From: Watersipora subatra
Taxonomy: Eukaryota; Bryozoa; Gymnolaemata; Cheilostomatida; Watersiporidae
Reading direction: 5' to 3'
NCBI RefSeq assembly: GCF_963576615.1
Contig: NC_088708.1
Coordinates: 53,927,196 to 53,991,195 of the forward strand
Length of the DNA stretch: 64,000 bases
Position 1 is the stretch's first letter. Each line of letters opens with the position of its first letter. The notes beneath the pieces were generated by a model that saw only the letters and a list, made by a program, of their open reading frames with translations, did not search any database and had not been told where the DNA came from. The position numbers and the translations under genes were made by a program. Positions 39,266-51,980 of this stretch are shown one piece after another.

Positions 39266-42200
39266 CTGTAAATAAAAATATTAGACACCGGTTAGATCAA
39301 CATATTTTTGTCATGTATAAAAATAATTTTTCATATTAAACAAAGAAGGAACAATAATTCAATGTAAATGCTCTTGGTTGCCGTAGTTGCAACAACACCA
39401 TCAGTAAATGAGTGAACTAATGATATACAAGTGTCTGTTTTTAGAGAAAAGCTGCATTTATTCAATAAATCATACCATTAATATTTTTCAAGTAAATTCT
39501 ATCTTTTTCTATCTGCTAAAAGATTCCATATATTAGCACTGAATGTGTTATGTAGCGTGGTTAATGCATATTGTGTTAGTGTTTTATATGCAATTGCATG
39601 AAATTTTTCTCACTCATATTCAATGACTACTAAACTTATAACAGACATGTTTTACAGATATGATACTTGAGATGTTAAAAACAAGAGACCATGTTTTATA
39701 ACAGCTGCAGTAAACATTCATCAGACTTGTGAATATTTTATGTAGAATAGAAGTTTTGTCACATTGCTAGTACTGCACTTTTACTGCACTACTACTGCAC
39801 TACTACTGCACTACTACTGCAGCACTACTGCACTCCTACTGCACTACTTCTGCAGCACTGCAGCACTACTGCACTGTTGCTGCACTGCTGGACTGCTACT
39901 GCTGGACTTCTACTGCACTAGTACTGTTACTGCTATTGAAATACTGCTGCTATTGTTGCACCAGTACTTCTCTACTATTGCACTACTTCTGTTACACTGC
40001 TATACTGCAGTTACTACTGCATCAATGCTGTTACTCATGCAATCCCACTGTCACTCCTATGATACTACTGTTACTAGACATTGGCCTAGTGCTTGTTACT
40101 AATGGAATTTGCTTTTATTGGATATTTGCCAATTTGTGTCGTTCACCATCAACAACTGTGTGGGAACAGCATTTGATAGGAGACTTATGTGTGAAATGTT
40201 GTACTTATAATACTGACTTCCCAGAGTTATAACCGTCAGCTCATACAAGACCAAATTAGCACGGCATTGAAAGAATTAAACCAATCTCATATAATTTTAT
40301 TTTAAGAGTGATAATATTTATAATATTTTGTAAAACAACTGATAACTGTTTGGCTCCTTCTTTTTAAGGCAGTCTTATTTTTTAGTACCACTGCTTATGT
40401 AAAATCACATTAGTCAGTTATAGATAGCAGATTCACAAATCAGTTTCTAGTTATGCGACCTTGATTATCAGTATGCTACCAGTATTGTTACCGAAAGAAG
40501 TTTATATAAGGGTAATACGGTTGTCCTGGTTGATAAGTTATTCGGTGCTGGTTTTGTTTTATCATGTCCGAATCAACCCATAATTTTTAAACTATTCCAC
40601 ACGGTTAAAATATGAATCTCCGACATGTTACGATCAAAACTGCTATCGAAACTCTTTTTATGTTTTTGCTATTTACAAGCATTAGCTAAAACTATTAAAC
40701 TAATTTAGCTGTCAGTACAGTGCTGCCAGTTTAACGCTGTCGGTCTAGCGTTATAGTCTGCCCTTCCTTAGCTCCCGCAGTGTGAAGCCTACTTGACAGC
40801 CTTCCTAATTAAATGAGCCCTCAGTGCAATCGACAGCGAACACTATCAAAATAAATGGTCATAGCCGCTGCATTCAATTTAAAACTAAATGCGGTTATGT
40901 AAAAATGGGGAGAAAATTATTTAATTTTGTAGACTATCACCTGCATCTTATTACTAAACTGTTACACGCTGTCTGCGTAACATTTGGCTCTCTACGGCTA
41001 ATCAACGGTTAGCTAAACAATTACTATTAGCTGATAAGTTGCTGAGGCGTGCGAGAGTTATAGTTCTTGTTACTTTGGACTGAAAAAAACTGGCTTCTAC
41101 ATTCGAGTACAAGAAGATCTGAACATGGATTAATCGCACAAACAAAATAGAAATAATAAACTGTAATGTTTTGCATAATAAAAGAATAAACAACGTGTTT
41201 ATTGTTGTTTCTTATTTGAAACAAGTTGTCAATTTAAAACTTTTATTACAACTTAAAAAAAAGCATTTCTTTTTTTTGCTTTTTGTTATTCAACAGCAAA
41301 TCTAAGCTATCACTTTTTGATGTGGATTAAGCGCATGATAATAAAGTATAGCCTATATTTTTTAATACTTTTGTATTATCAATTTCCTGGCCAACTGACT
41401 TAAAAAAATCAATAAACCTTGAATCCTAAAGTTGCTCACTTCTGCATTTGTATTACAGGTTTCAGAATCCTAAGTAAACTATGCCCAGAATATTTGTATT
41501 CATCCTTTTACACATATGACAATCATCGTTTCTATTCCGTGACACCAATGTACTACATCTACCATTGCATGTTTCAGTTTATGAACTTTCTGTTACTACA
41601 ATTTTCTAACAACTCGCTGTTGTTACAACCTACAGTTCACTATCCTGACTCCTTCACAATACTATTAGATTATCAACTTTTAACACACTTTTGTTCAACT
41701 CACTCAATAATTCCTGATTTCTGTCTTCTCATTTTTGTTTTGGCTCGTAATAAAATTCATCATATTGTTGATGATTACTAGAGCCAATAAAATCTTATAC
41801 ATATATTGATATACAACCTGTTTATGTGGACTAAAAATTATTCTAGAATATTTTTTTCTTACTTTGAAGCAAGCACCATATTTTTCCTAGTGTGTAGATC
41901 TGTTGGATCAGATATGGATCTGCTGTTATAGTCAGCGCATTGCTTTGCTGGGAATTCTGTCTCACATATATAAGCATAATCCTTTGCTAGTCGAATTGCC
42001 TCTCCTAAAACATATATAAACATAATCCTTTGCCAGTCGAATTACCTCTCCTAAAACATAATCGGTGCTTGTTACTTATATTTGAATAGAATTTTAATCT
42101 AATTGATTTATGCCAAGCTGGAACAATGCTGACCTTCTACTAGAGAGGTGAGCAGTGTGACATTTGCTGCTTTTCTTCTTCCAGCCGGCAGACTTAATCC

Positions 42201-45200
42201 AATCTGCTCTAATTTTTCTCTTAGCGATCTTCCTCCATTTTTGGACTTAGCTCTAAAAACACATGCATTAACAATTTAATTATAGCTTTATAGGTTTTAT
42301 TCTAAACCTTGTAAACCACTTAAAACTCAATTTATTATATGCATAGTTTAATGAATTATAATACATGTAATAAATTAATAAATAATGATATAATTAATTA
42401 AGAAGAAACCAAAAATATTAAGCTAGACCTTTGACAAACAGCCATTCTGTCATTAATATTGAACTACGTGTTATCAAAGCTAATAAGAAATGTGACATAT
42501 TTTGTACTCATAGCGATATAGCAATAAAAGGTTTTTCTATGAACCACAAAGCTTTTAAATTGTAGCCTTGACAATTAAGTCAATACATTCACATACAACC
42601 TCACACAGGCCTCTACTCTCACTCATTTTGTGCTTTAGCTGCAGCTGTACAGTGAACCTTAATTGTGTGTTAAATAACATCAATATGTTCATACTATTGA
42701 GATATTTATTGGAAATTAAATAAGTAGACAAAGTTTTTTTGATAACAAAGGGGAACCTAATTGTTAACCAGTTATCATGGATTATCTTATGCTTATTGGG
42801 TAGCTAAAAATTATTGGTTAAAATACTTCATAGTTGAAATATTTTAGTTTTTTTCTATTTCTATTTGCAATTATATTTATTTGGGTTGCGTAAAGAAATC
42901 AGATGTAAATTATATAAAGAACGAGTTGCTAGTAAATTGGGTATATCCATCACCAGCTCAACAGACTGTATTTGAATGTGTGCGATGGATATCTATAGAC
43001 TATATCATCTGGTGGTCTACTCATATGTCTTTAGTTTATAGAACTGGTTTCTCAGTCAGCTATTTACTGTATTTTATTTATTGCACAATAAGAAAGCTCA
43101 AAAACTTATAAATTTATTTATAATTCCATGTACCTTCTTAACACTCCACCAAGAAGCGAGGCGTTTAAACATTCCGGAGGACTGAGTCTACGCTGCACCT
43201 CGGCAACCGTCACCTTGTATTTGCTGGTGCTGGACAGGAGGGAAAGACGACCAGGTACAGAGCAAAAGACATCGCCAGGAGCAACCATACTTTCTGACAT
43301 GTAGTCTTTGCTTTCTGGTTTTAGTTTCATCATTCCTAGCAGAATATCCGATTTAATATTATAGATTTTACTTTCGATCGCTGTGATGCGATTGTGGTAA
43401 ATACATACAGATAATTTTAAAAACAAACTCATCTTGGCCTCAACTGGTGGCTAAAGATTATTAGTTCGTTATTCATATTACATTATTAAGGTACAAAGAT
43501 TATTGAAATTCAAAATTTACTATAATATTGTTCTGATAGCAGTTTAATAATATAAAAAATATAATGACAAACTCAAAGCAGAACAAAGAAATATTACTGA
43601 ACAAATAGTGAACACAATTCATGAAGTGCTGTAAGAGCTGACATATGAACATCTATGATATGTTCGCTTGCTCTAATATTTCGCTTTCTCAATGAGCTGA
43701 ATGCCCTAAAATAATTTTAATAAAATGGGTCAATACAGGAGTAATCTTCTCACCCTTTCTGTAGCTATCACTCAGCATGTAGTCATCTGGTTCCTACAGA
43801 GAGAAAGTTGTCCATCATTGCATGGACAAGGAGACATGCATAAACAGCTGACTACATATAGAGAATGACTAAGTATATAACAATAGTTACCTTTTTGTTC
43901 ATAGAAGCTAAAAACTTTCCCAGAACACAAAGAACCTACAGTTGGTTGAACTATAAGAGACTGCTCATATAATAGACTATCTTCAATAAAATAATAATAT
44001 TTACAAAGACACTTTGTTAAAGTATTTATGAGAATCACTGGTTATTAAATGAAATTGATAATTTAAAGTTAGGTATTCCTCGTCATCCAATATCCAAGTT
44101 TAAATGTATAGAGATAGGAATATCTAAGCTCTAATAGGATGGTAGTTAGTTTAGTTGCTGAGTCACAATGCCTTGCTGGCTATGAGAACACATGGGTGTT
44201 TAATGAAATATGAACATCTTGATAGATAGATATGAACCTTGTTATCACTGGTCAATGCTGTTCAAAGCAAATTATAGAACGAGACAAATAAAGAGAAGTA
44301 AAATAAAATTTTAAAAGAAGATTATGTGTTGTCTTCATTGTTTTGGAAGAAAAAACTATTTTTGTATACCATTGTTTTATAATGTAGATTGGCAAAGTGT
44401 TGGTATCTGGAGTAGTAGATTCTATGGAAAAGTAGAAATAAAATGAATGGATATAAATAGAAGTATTAGAGTGTGGTCCTGATCAGCTCTTTGACTGTTT
44501 ACAAAAGTTAATCCAGTTCCGCCAACTTTGTGCTAAGTTTTATGCTTTGGCGACTCATTAAATTTTTTGAGTACACAGGCTGATTGACCCTACATGATCA
44601 AGTCATAAATTAGTGGCATAGTTTTCCATTTCTACCATTTAATATGGGAACTCAGGCAATTGCATTGAAGATGTTGTTTCCTGTTCTGTTTTTAGTTTTA
44701 TGCTCTGCAGATGCCTTTTTATAATGTGAACTGCTGAATAGTTATAAAACCTTCTGAACATATCAAATGTTTGCATGATACTACAAGCATCTTAGTAATT
44801 CATGTGTTGAAAATTGTTGGTTTAAAACTAAAATACATTATCATTACCACTATCCATCTCTATCATACTAGCAACTTGTCCATAAGTGTTAAAACGACAG
44901 GCAGCATGAAATGAAAAGTCAAGCACAAAGGCAAAACAAATTGTTTATCTAACAAAATAGCCTGCTACAAGTATGCAAATGTCTGGGGATCTACATGAAT
45001 GCATTACTCATCCTTTTGGTGCTACACATTGTCATATGACTCAAAAACTCTTTTAATATTTATTAATAGACCAGTTTGTAGAAAATAAATTTTTTATACT
45101 AATAATTTTAATTTAAAGCGAGCTCATCATAATTCGTTTTTCATCCACTCAATCGTAGCCTTAGCTGTTCAAAAAGGCAGAACACAGACCGATTCTTTGC

Positions 45201-48200
45201 TGTTTACTGGTAGACATAGACACCATAGACACCAAAGTCACAAAATACAACTATTAAAAATCAAGCCAAGTAATTTAAGAAGTAAAAAAGGTAGGATAGG
45301 AGAGAAAGAATGTCGAGTCGTCTAGAGAGAATAATTGCCACTTTTTGACTATCATATGTCTATTGAGCTTGTGTAACACGTTCCTTCTAACAAAGGAATC
45401 TACGTCTGCAATCTATGAGGTGTAAGATTATCTTAGCTTGGCTAGTGATGCGACATTTGATGAGCACACACCTTCTCGGTGATGATCACATCAGCTGTAA
45501 CTGAGAGGAGCTGTAAATGTCACTTATGGAGCTATGAATTCTACTAGCTTATGGATATTTTTAAATTTCGATGAGCTTTCTTCTACAAAATCAGTGGCAT
45601 CAGTTGAAAAGTTTCTTTTGCTATTAAATATCTACTACTAGAGGTTCATTTGCCTATAACTAAAACCATGTTTCTCATATTTTTAAACTTAACTTCAGGG
45701 TTGTCTAGTAATGCCTACGATTCAACCCAGTTTCAATAAACATAAATGAAATATTATTGGCTAGACTGGACTAGACTGTTGCTTTACTTTCAATTATGCA
45801 TTGTCATCTGATCAATGGTGTTGATATATATATATTTCTCATCTCACCGTACCGACAGCTGAAAAGGACATTCCTCTAACGAAAATCTACACTACGACTT
45901 GTACTACCGATCACATATTCCAGCTCACCACACTTCAGCTAATCTTATCACAAAATCTTTCAACACATTGTCCCTACTCCAAACTTGCTCGCTTTTGCAT
46001 TTGCGTTACAAGTTTCAAAATTCTTTATAAACTCTGCCCAGATTAATTGTAATTATTCTTCTAAACATGATAAACATGGTTTTTTATTCCTTGAGACCCC
46101 CATATTACAATTCACTCTCAGTATGTTTCAGTTTACAAACTTTTTGTTGCTACAACCTACAATTCATTATTCCGACTCCTCTGCAATACTATCAGATTAC
46201 CAACAGATTTAAAACACGTCTGTTCAACTCACTCAATAATTACTTATTTCTGTCTTTTCATTGTTGTTTTGACATGTAAAAAATATCATAATTTTGATGA
46301 TCACTAATGTCAATAAAAAGTTATAAATACATTTAATGATACTGGTTCGTAAATTCATGCCCTTTCAAAATTGCCCATCCCTCTATCATGGGAGGTTGTG
46401 TAAAAGTAGACCAAGATTTCGGCAGTCCTGTACTTGTAGAGAACAAGCCGTTTTCAAGTATAATTCTAGTCAGTTTCAAGCAGTTTGTGACAAATTTTAA
46501 GATCCTATGAGCCTGAAAATACTCTTAAACAATAACACAACAAAAGTTTCAGGAAAACAGTAAAAGTTGAATGTACTCGGTGTCTCACACATGTCAGCCA
46601 TGGAGAAGTTTTGAATTGGCACTTGTAACTTCGTTATTGTCTTGCCACAGCTCATGCTCAATTTAGAAGGACCCTTCAAGTTCTGCCGATTCTATTGTTA
46701 AATTCGTGAGAATCGACTAATATTATAATCCTAGAGAAAAACAAAGCATTTCAGACGACTGCTACAACATGCAAGTGAGAGGAAAGGCTCTTCAGCTCAT
46801 GGGTATATCAAAATAATTTCTCTTGAATTCAATTCAGAATTGATCATCCAGAAATTTGTAGATGTAATAATATAATCTGCAACACTTGAATTGACTGTTT
46901 GAAATGGTCTTTTCGGAAGTTCATTCAATATTATTACTTTAGTCTGAAGTCTACCTCGCTTGGCTCTCAGTCTAATGTCTGCATTCCATGCACCATGAGC
47001 GAAGAACTATTAAAAATATAACATCTTATATAGATTATAAAATATAATAGATTAGAAGTACACAATACACATAATTTAATTTACTATTTTTGGTATTTGT
47101 TTTTTTGTCTCATATTATAATTTGCTTAAAACGGGTTTGACCAGTGATAATGAAGTTCATATTTATCTATCTATCGATCTATTTATCGATCGATCGATCT
47201 ATTTATCTATCTATCGATCTATCGATCTATCGATCTATCGATCTATCGATCTATCGATCTATTTATCTATCGATCTATTTATTTATCTATCTATCCATCT
47301 ATCTAGAAGTCAGCTGAGACTTTCGAACATTGATTTAGTTTTAATTAATAATATTCATTACTTGCCACAATGAAAACTTTTTTTATCAAGCTGAGCTCTT
47401 TACCGTGACTTCAAAACTCTATAAATATTGGAGATTCGTTTTTAAGATTTCCAAATAAATAGTCATATATAATGATCAAGATTTTAACAGTTAGTTATTT
47501 CTACCTGAGGTGATGCCTCATCTCCTGACATGGAACTATGCTGCATGATTTCATGGTGTGAGCTGCTGCTGTGTGCCCCGTAGAGCAGCGAGTCAGGTCT
47601 ACGCATATACTCACGACGAGGATCGTAAGCTGCCTGCAAAGAGGCTTGTTGTATCTGCTGTAGCTACAACATGTGAATTCATTGTTAAAGAATCATCAGT
47701 TCCTTCTCTTTGTTTCATATGTCGTGGCATGGCCATCAAATTTTTAGTACATGTATTAGAACACAAATAATCGTCAGCTCTCATTCAGATAGGCTAGGAT
47801 GATACAGCATGAAGAACCTTTGGATCGGATGGAAGGTTATAAGCAGATGGTTACCGTTCCTAAATTACCCCTACAGGTTTATTTGTGTGCAAGATTTACA
47901 GGCTAAATAATATTCCTACTTGTAAAAATTACATCATTCAAGTGATGAAACGAAATACTATTTTTCATCAGACAAGCGTTTACAAATTTATAATTTAATA
48001 ACAACCATTTGGAGTAAAAGGTGCTATATGTATTTTGGTGGCATTTGAACTAATTTTTAGGTGGCACAGGTTCACAGTACTTAAGCAAGTTTATAATATT
48101 TTCGAAGCCTTAGGTTCTTCTTTGTTGACCATATTTAATTATTTGAGACCTTGGCAAGACCTACTGTCACTAACCAAATGAGAACAAAGATATTCACGTA

Positions 48201-49619
48201 CTAAAAAATGCATGGATCGAACAACAACCCTGAATCCTACTGATGACAACTCGCTAGTCTGTGTTATAACCACCAGTCAATGATAAAACAGCTCAGCTAT
48301 ATTCAGTTAGTAATAGATTTACGCAACAAAAAGCCGCTAAAAGACTTCATAGCCTGGTTAAAGGTGAAAACTGTAGAAGCGCCGGAGAAATGGTAAAGAG
48401 GATTTATTGCAATACAATATTTTAATTAATCTAATTAAGCTATGTTCTGGTGGTCGAGTCGACCACTCACTTAATTCTTGTTTTCACAAGGATGAGGAGA
48501 AAAATTATTAACTAATTTGTTTGAGGTTGATTGACAGAGCCCGCATGCTCTCCTCAGTAACTTAACATGGTCAAGTATTTATTACAAAGCTGTGGGTAAA
48601 TTATCCGCTCAATTATATCTGTCACTCACACAGTAGCCATCTTAAGTGTAAGTTTCAGTTGGTCATTGCATGTGGGACTAGTTCAAGTTTTAGTATACTT
48701 TCTACCACATTGACAAAAATGTTACCTCTGTACTTTGAAATAAAAAAAACATTTTTTAATCAAACTTTCACAGGCAATATAAACTATGCCTATTTGCCGT
48801 ATTTTATGCATTTGTGAGTGCTGAATAAATGTGAAATAATTTAAATCGGCAATGAAAGAATTTAAAATTAAGTTTAAAAATCAATTAGCTTCAGATGATT
48901 TTCTAAATGAGTTTCTCCTTTCGTTGCATCAATATGGATTCAATTTTTGCTGCTCTATTTATCCAATTAGGGAAAATCTTGACTATGATAACTTTCAAAA
49001 GCTTTTCTTAAGCTGCCATAAGTGTGGATCCAGGTTTATTAGTTTTCAACCGATAGGCTTCATTTTAAAATATTTATATATTTATAATAATATGTAATAT
49101 ATTTATATTATATATAATAAAATATAATATGTATTATATAATATTATATATAATATTTTATATAATATAATATATATTATATAAAATTCAGACAGATACC
49201 TAAGTCAGCAAGTTTGTTTTAGTTTATGAGTAAATTTTAAAATAAATGTGGTCATAACATTGATTGCATTATAGAATTGCTCATCTAGGTACACCATAAA
49301 ACAAAGCAATAAATTTATCGTAACTTTCACGATAGAAGAAATCGATAAGTCGCACCTGTTCTTCTCTATGTCGCAGTTGTTGGTAACTCGGGTGCTGTTG
49401 ATGATGTAATGCATAAGGATCATGTGCCGAGAAGTCCACAGGTTGCTGAGCATGTCCTGGCATATATGGCGGTGGAAAATATGGTGGCTGAAATTCTGCG
49501 GCAGGAGTGCCACCTCCTGGCGCGTGAGTTAATCTTGAAGTTCCGACAGGCATAAGTGAGGGAGCTGTTGAACTGCTGGCTAAACTACCGAGAGCTGCTG
49601 GATTGAAGTCACGCCTTTC
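38983..49619 (-). CDS. TFAP2: transcription factor AP-2 gene (overall span of recognised exons)
   Basis: Seven exons chain in phase on the minus strand: 49619-49356, 47633-47505, 43793-43754, 43335-43134, 42252-42134, 42004-41863 and 39265-38983 (about 392 residues). The order is proline-rich PY activation segment, short linker exons, the basic DNA-binding part, and the helix-span-helix dimerisation domain. AP-2 proteins bind GC-rich GCCNNNGGC sites as dimers and act in ectoderm and neural development. The exon structure mirrors vertebrate TFAP2. The first exon, which should end in phase 0, is not firmly placed. Confidence 0.95.
39771..40030. repeat. ACTACTGC-type short tandem repeat
   Basis: Reiterated CTACTGCAC and CTGCTACTG units. 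Long open frames across it (39764-40102) follow from the repeat and are not genes. Confidence 0.85.
41426..41800 (+). repeat. dispersed repeat, copy 1 (possible retrotransposon 3' end)
   Basis: Shares blocks with 45965-46330: TTGCTCRCTTYTGCATTTG, a TTTCAGTTTA block, TACAACCTACARTTCA and CAACTCACTCAATAATT. Both end in AATAAAA-type A-rich sequence, as in non-LTR retrotransposon tails. No reverse transcriptase is seen. Confidence 0.6.
41863..42004 (-). CDS. TFAP2: TFAP2 exon: start of helix-span-helix
   Basis: 142 bases from acceptor GTTTTAG to donor AA|GTAAGA. Reads [20 protein letters not shown] and on to [10 protein letters not shown]. It departs from vertebrate AP-2 in the middle ([17 protein letters not shown]). 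The acceptor plus first bases are duplicated just upstream (42011-42056). Confidence 0.92.
41965..42056. repeat. 46-bp tandem duplication of a TFAP2 acceptor and exon start
   Basis: The blocks starting CATATATAAGCATAATCCTT (41965) and CATATATAAACATAATCCTT (42011) differ at three positions. Each carries TTTTAGGAGAGG on the minus strand, so the gene has two near-identical acceptors in a row. Confidence 0.92.
42134..42252 (-). CDS. TFAP2: TFAP2 exon: basic region
   Basis: 119 bases from acceptor GTTTTTAG to donor GAAG|GTCAGC. Reads [40 protein letters not shown]. It is the basic part of the DNA-binding domain, and phases match both neighbours. Confidence 0.95.
42253..43133. other. TFAP2 intron, no feature recognised
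   Basis: AT-rich intron sequence. Confidence 0.45.
43134..43335 (-). CDS. TFAP2: TFAP2 exon: start of the DNA-binding domain
   Basis: 202 bases from acceptor TTCTGCTAG to donor AAG|GTACAT. Contains [20 protein letters not shown] and [20 protein letters not shown], then GGVLRR. These are near-invariant AP-2 residues. Confidence 0.95.
43754..43793 (-). CDS. TFAP2: TFAP2 40-base microexon
   Basis: Bounded by acceptor CTCTGTAG and donor G|GTGAGA; encodes [13 protein letters not shown] plus one base. Its phases (0 in, 1 out) fit the exons on both sides, and the joined Lys-Gly matches the K-K-G found at this place in vertebrate AP-2. Confidence 0.75.
45965..46330 (+). repeat. dispersed repeat, copy 2
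   Basis: See 41426-41800. It ends AATGTCAATAAAAAGTTATA. Confidence 0.6.
47161..47305. repeat. ATCT/ATCG/ATTT microsatellite
   Basis: Tetranucleotide run of CTATCGAT, CTATTTAT and CTATCTAT units in a TFAP2 intron. Confidence 0.92.
47505..47633 (-). CDS. TFAP2: TFAP2 exon: linker after the PY region
   Basis: 129 bases from acceptor CTTTGCAG to donor CAG|GTAGAA. Reads [20 protein letters not shown] and a Ser/His-rich stretch. The D-P-R-R-[DE]-Y motif is conserved in AP-2 proteins. Confidence 0.88.
47634..49355. other. TFAP2 intron
   Basis: A self-complementary AT-only stretch (ATTATATATAATATTATA type) at 49075-49190 is the only feature. Confidence 0.5.
49356..49619 (-). CDS. TFAP2: TFAP2 exon: N-terminal PY activation region
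   Basis: 264 bases from acceptor ATTTTACAG to donor CAG|GTGCGA, phase 0 at both ends. Contains [18 protein letters not shown], the conserved PY box of AP-2 transactivation domains, then a His/Gln-rich segment ending HREEQ. Confidence 0.92.
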
Positions 49620-50755
49620 CTGTAAAATATATTTAATATTAATAATATAAATAGATTATATAGACTATTCACTGAATATTCATTAAAATGCTTGGTAACA
49701 TCAAAACTGGCCATGTCATTACTGACATAATAACAGCTAGACATTAGCTATTTGGTTTGGCAGAGTGAAAGACACATCCGTGATACAAAAGCTTTCAGTT
49801 GACCAGATAAGACACAAACTTGGATCTCTAAAAGCTTGTGTGCAAAACAAATTAGTACATATACAAGTTTTTATCTTTCTTATATGACAATTTGATATGA
49901 TATAATATATGATAATATAATTTGGAAAACATTTCTTTTTTGGAATTTCTTTATTGGCAATAAAGTAATACTTATGAATAAAAATTTTAAAACTAGTTTT
50001 AAATTTTAAAACTAGTTTTCATACTCAGGTTAGTTTGTTATGGCCATCAACATGGCCCTAAATTTTATTTATTTTAATAGTTAGTTGACAAAATAGTGAA
50101 AAAAATTCTATTAACAGAAAACTATTTACAAATTTTTAGTAGAGAGATTTTCAAATACAACCATTAGTAGATCAGAGCTTGAATATGAGAGATTTGTATT
50201 CAGCTCACAGCAGGACAAACTTAATAAAACTGCACCCCTGGTTTCTTAAAAAAATTCAAGCTCTATAAGCCTTATGCACGCTTTAAAAGAACAAAGATGT
50301 ACAGCTCTATTACCTACGACTTGTAAAAGAATTGAGGCTGAACTTACGAAATAATAGCAACTCTGGGGAGAATAGATAGGCATGTTCCCCGGCAATGCTC
50401 AGAGGCAAATAGTAAAGAAAATGAGTGTAGACTGGCAAATTATTAGCCAATCCGCCTTGATAGCTAAGTATGGCTCACAAACAATATGCCCCCTAGCTAA
50501 GGCCCTACATATAGAGTTATAGCCTATGACTTAATAGATAACGCACAAACAATTAGCCAAAGTCTCCTCGCCCTCAGGCTAAACTCACACTATGTCGTGT
50601 AATAAAGAGACTACTATAGTCAATGAAAATGAGAACAACGGTTTTTGGAAGTCATTCGAAAGTTACGTGTTAGAGAAAATTATATACTAAAAGTAATGGA
50701 AACCAATAAAAGTATAACTATTAAAATGTTTTAAGTGTGATGGCTAATTTACTCT

Positions 50756-51010
50756 CTAATGACTGTAATAAGTCACCATTAGAAACGGAGAGCTGTTGTT
50801 GTGAAACGGATTCGCCGCTGCATTCACGTCATGTTCTGTTTCGTTCGTGTCGTTGTTGTTAAGTTTCCGTGGAGACAATTTGGTGAAGCCAGCGGAAAAT
50901 CTTTCTCGTGCGTCAGAGTTGCCTGAAGCTACTATCGGACTCATCGCTTCCAGAAAGTATGCTTCCTCCCTTTGACCCGATCGAATCACCCAATAAAAAA
51001 CTATCCAATT
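50756..51010 (-). CDS. uncharacterised open frame, possible TFAP2 first exon
   Basis: An open minus-strand frame of 77 codons, more GC-rich than its surroundings (SPIVASGNSDARERFSAGFT, KLSPRKLNNNDTNE and on). A possible donor ATG|GTGACT lies in phase 0, the phase needed by the TFAP2 49619 exon. There is no recognised AP-2 motif. It could be an alternative first exon or chance. Confidence 0.25.
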   Translation of the reverse strand, partial: NWIVFYWVIRSGQREEAYFLEAMSPIVASGNSDARERFSAGFTKLSPRKLNNNDTNETEHDVNAAANPFHNNSSPFLMVTYYSH

Positions 51011-51917
51011 TTATCTTACTCGCTTTGAGATCACTTTGAGAATAGCCTTAGAGCATTAGAGCCCAAAAGTAACAAAGAAGATTAAATACTGCAAATGCCC
51101 GTGCTCTTTCTTGAAAACCTTAGCTATAAGAAATTAAGCTCCACCTCTTTAATCTAGACTATCCAATCAAAAAGGAAAGATTTCATAAAAAGCAAATGAA
51201 AGATGCCTAGTAACTGCTATTCTTTGTGAAATAATTAACCACTTAGCATGACATGTTAAGTTAATTTTGCGCTGTGAAAACCTTTGCTGATAGAATACCT
51301 TGATAGATGTATCACTTATATGATGCCTCGCTGCCATGACTTCATGTCATGTAAACTGATTGTGATTAGTTATAACAAGTGTCATGCTATCAGTTATGTG
51401 AAAGGCTAGTCAAAGAGTCGATATCACTTTACAAAATATTCCTAGTCAGATGATCTCTTAGTCAGCCATACATTTTTCCTAAAGCTGTGCGTTACAAAAC
51501 TGTAGCTGCTAAAAGTTTGTAGAGAGACGGCTATTTGTATGCGAGCATTTATGACATATTCTGATAGTATGTTCCTTCGTGTCTAAAATACCCTCATCAC
51601 TAAAAAAATATATGCATTTGTTGTCAACTGTGTTTTGGAATTCTAATTTATTAATAGAGTTTTGGAATAAAAAGCATGTGAACAAAAGGCAAAGACTAAA
51701 TTACTCACAATTCAAAAACTACATTTTACCTTCGTAACCTAAATATATAAATTAACTTATATGCACCTTAGTATACATTTTAAATTTACAAAATTTCTTT
51801 ACATTTTGTAAGGAATATGACGTTTCACAGTAATAGTTCAAAATCTGCAAAATATTTTAAAAATTTTTAAGTGTCTTTACTTATTAACCAAGTTTATAAT
51901 ATTGGTCCTACTCACGT

Positions 51918-51980
51918 CTTCTTTACAACCCGCTTGGTGCTGTGAAGGATGCGACAAGCTGGCTGATGAAGTTTTTGATA
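51918..51980 (-). CDS. possible small TFAP2 5' exon
   Basis: The minus strand reads SLSHPSQHQAGCKED, then the strong donor GTGAGT, in phase 0. The join CKED|ERRDF recalls the C-E-D-R-H-D of vertebrate AP-2 at the exon 1/2 junction. No in-frame ATG follows the upstream stop, so an acceptor such as TTCATCAG would be required. Weak. Confidence 0.28.

Larger units (their letters stand above)
39266..41862. other. TFAP2 last intron
   Basis: Holds the CTACTGCA array (39771-40030) and a dispersed repeat copy (41426-41800). Nothing else recognised. Confidence 0.55.
43794..47504. other. TFAP2 intron
   Basis: Contains the second copy of the dispersed repeat (45965-46330) and the ATCT/ATCG microsatellite (47161-47305). 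I see no extra exon in phase. Confidence 0.5.

Noticed and set aside
39764..40232. 112- and 98-codon frames rich in Leu/Tyr/Cys
   Set aside because: Produced by the CTACTGCA tandem repeat.
41419..41781. 120-codon frame rich in Tyr/Phe/Leu
   Set aside because: It overlaps a dispersed repeat, lies in a TFAP2 intron, and the matching copy at 45985 does not keep the same frame.
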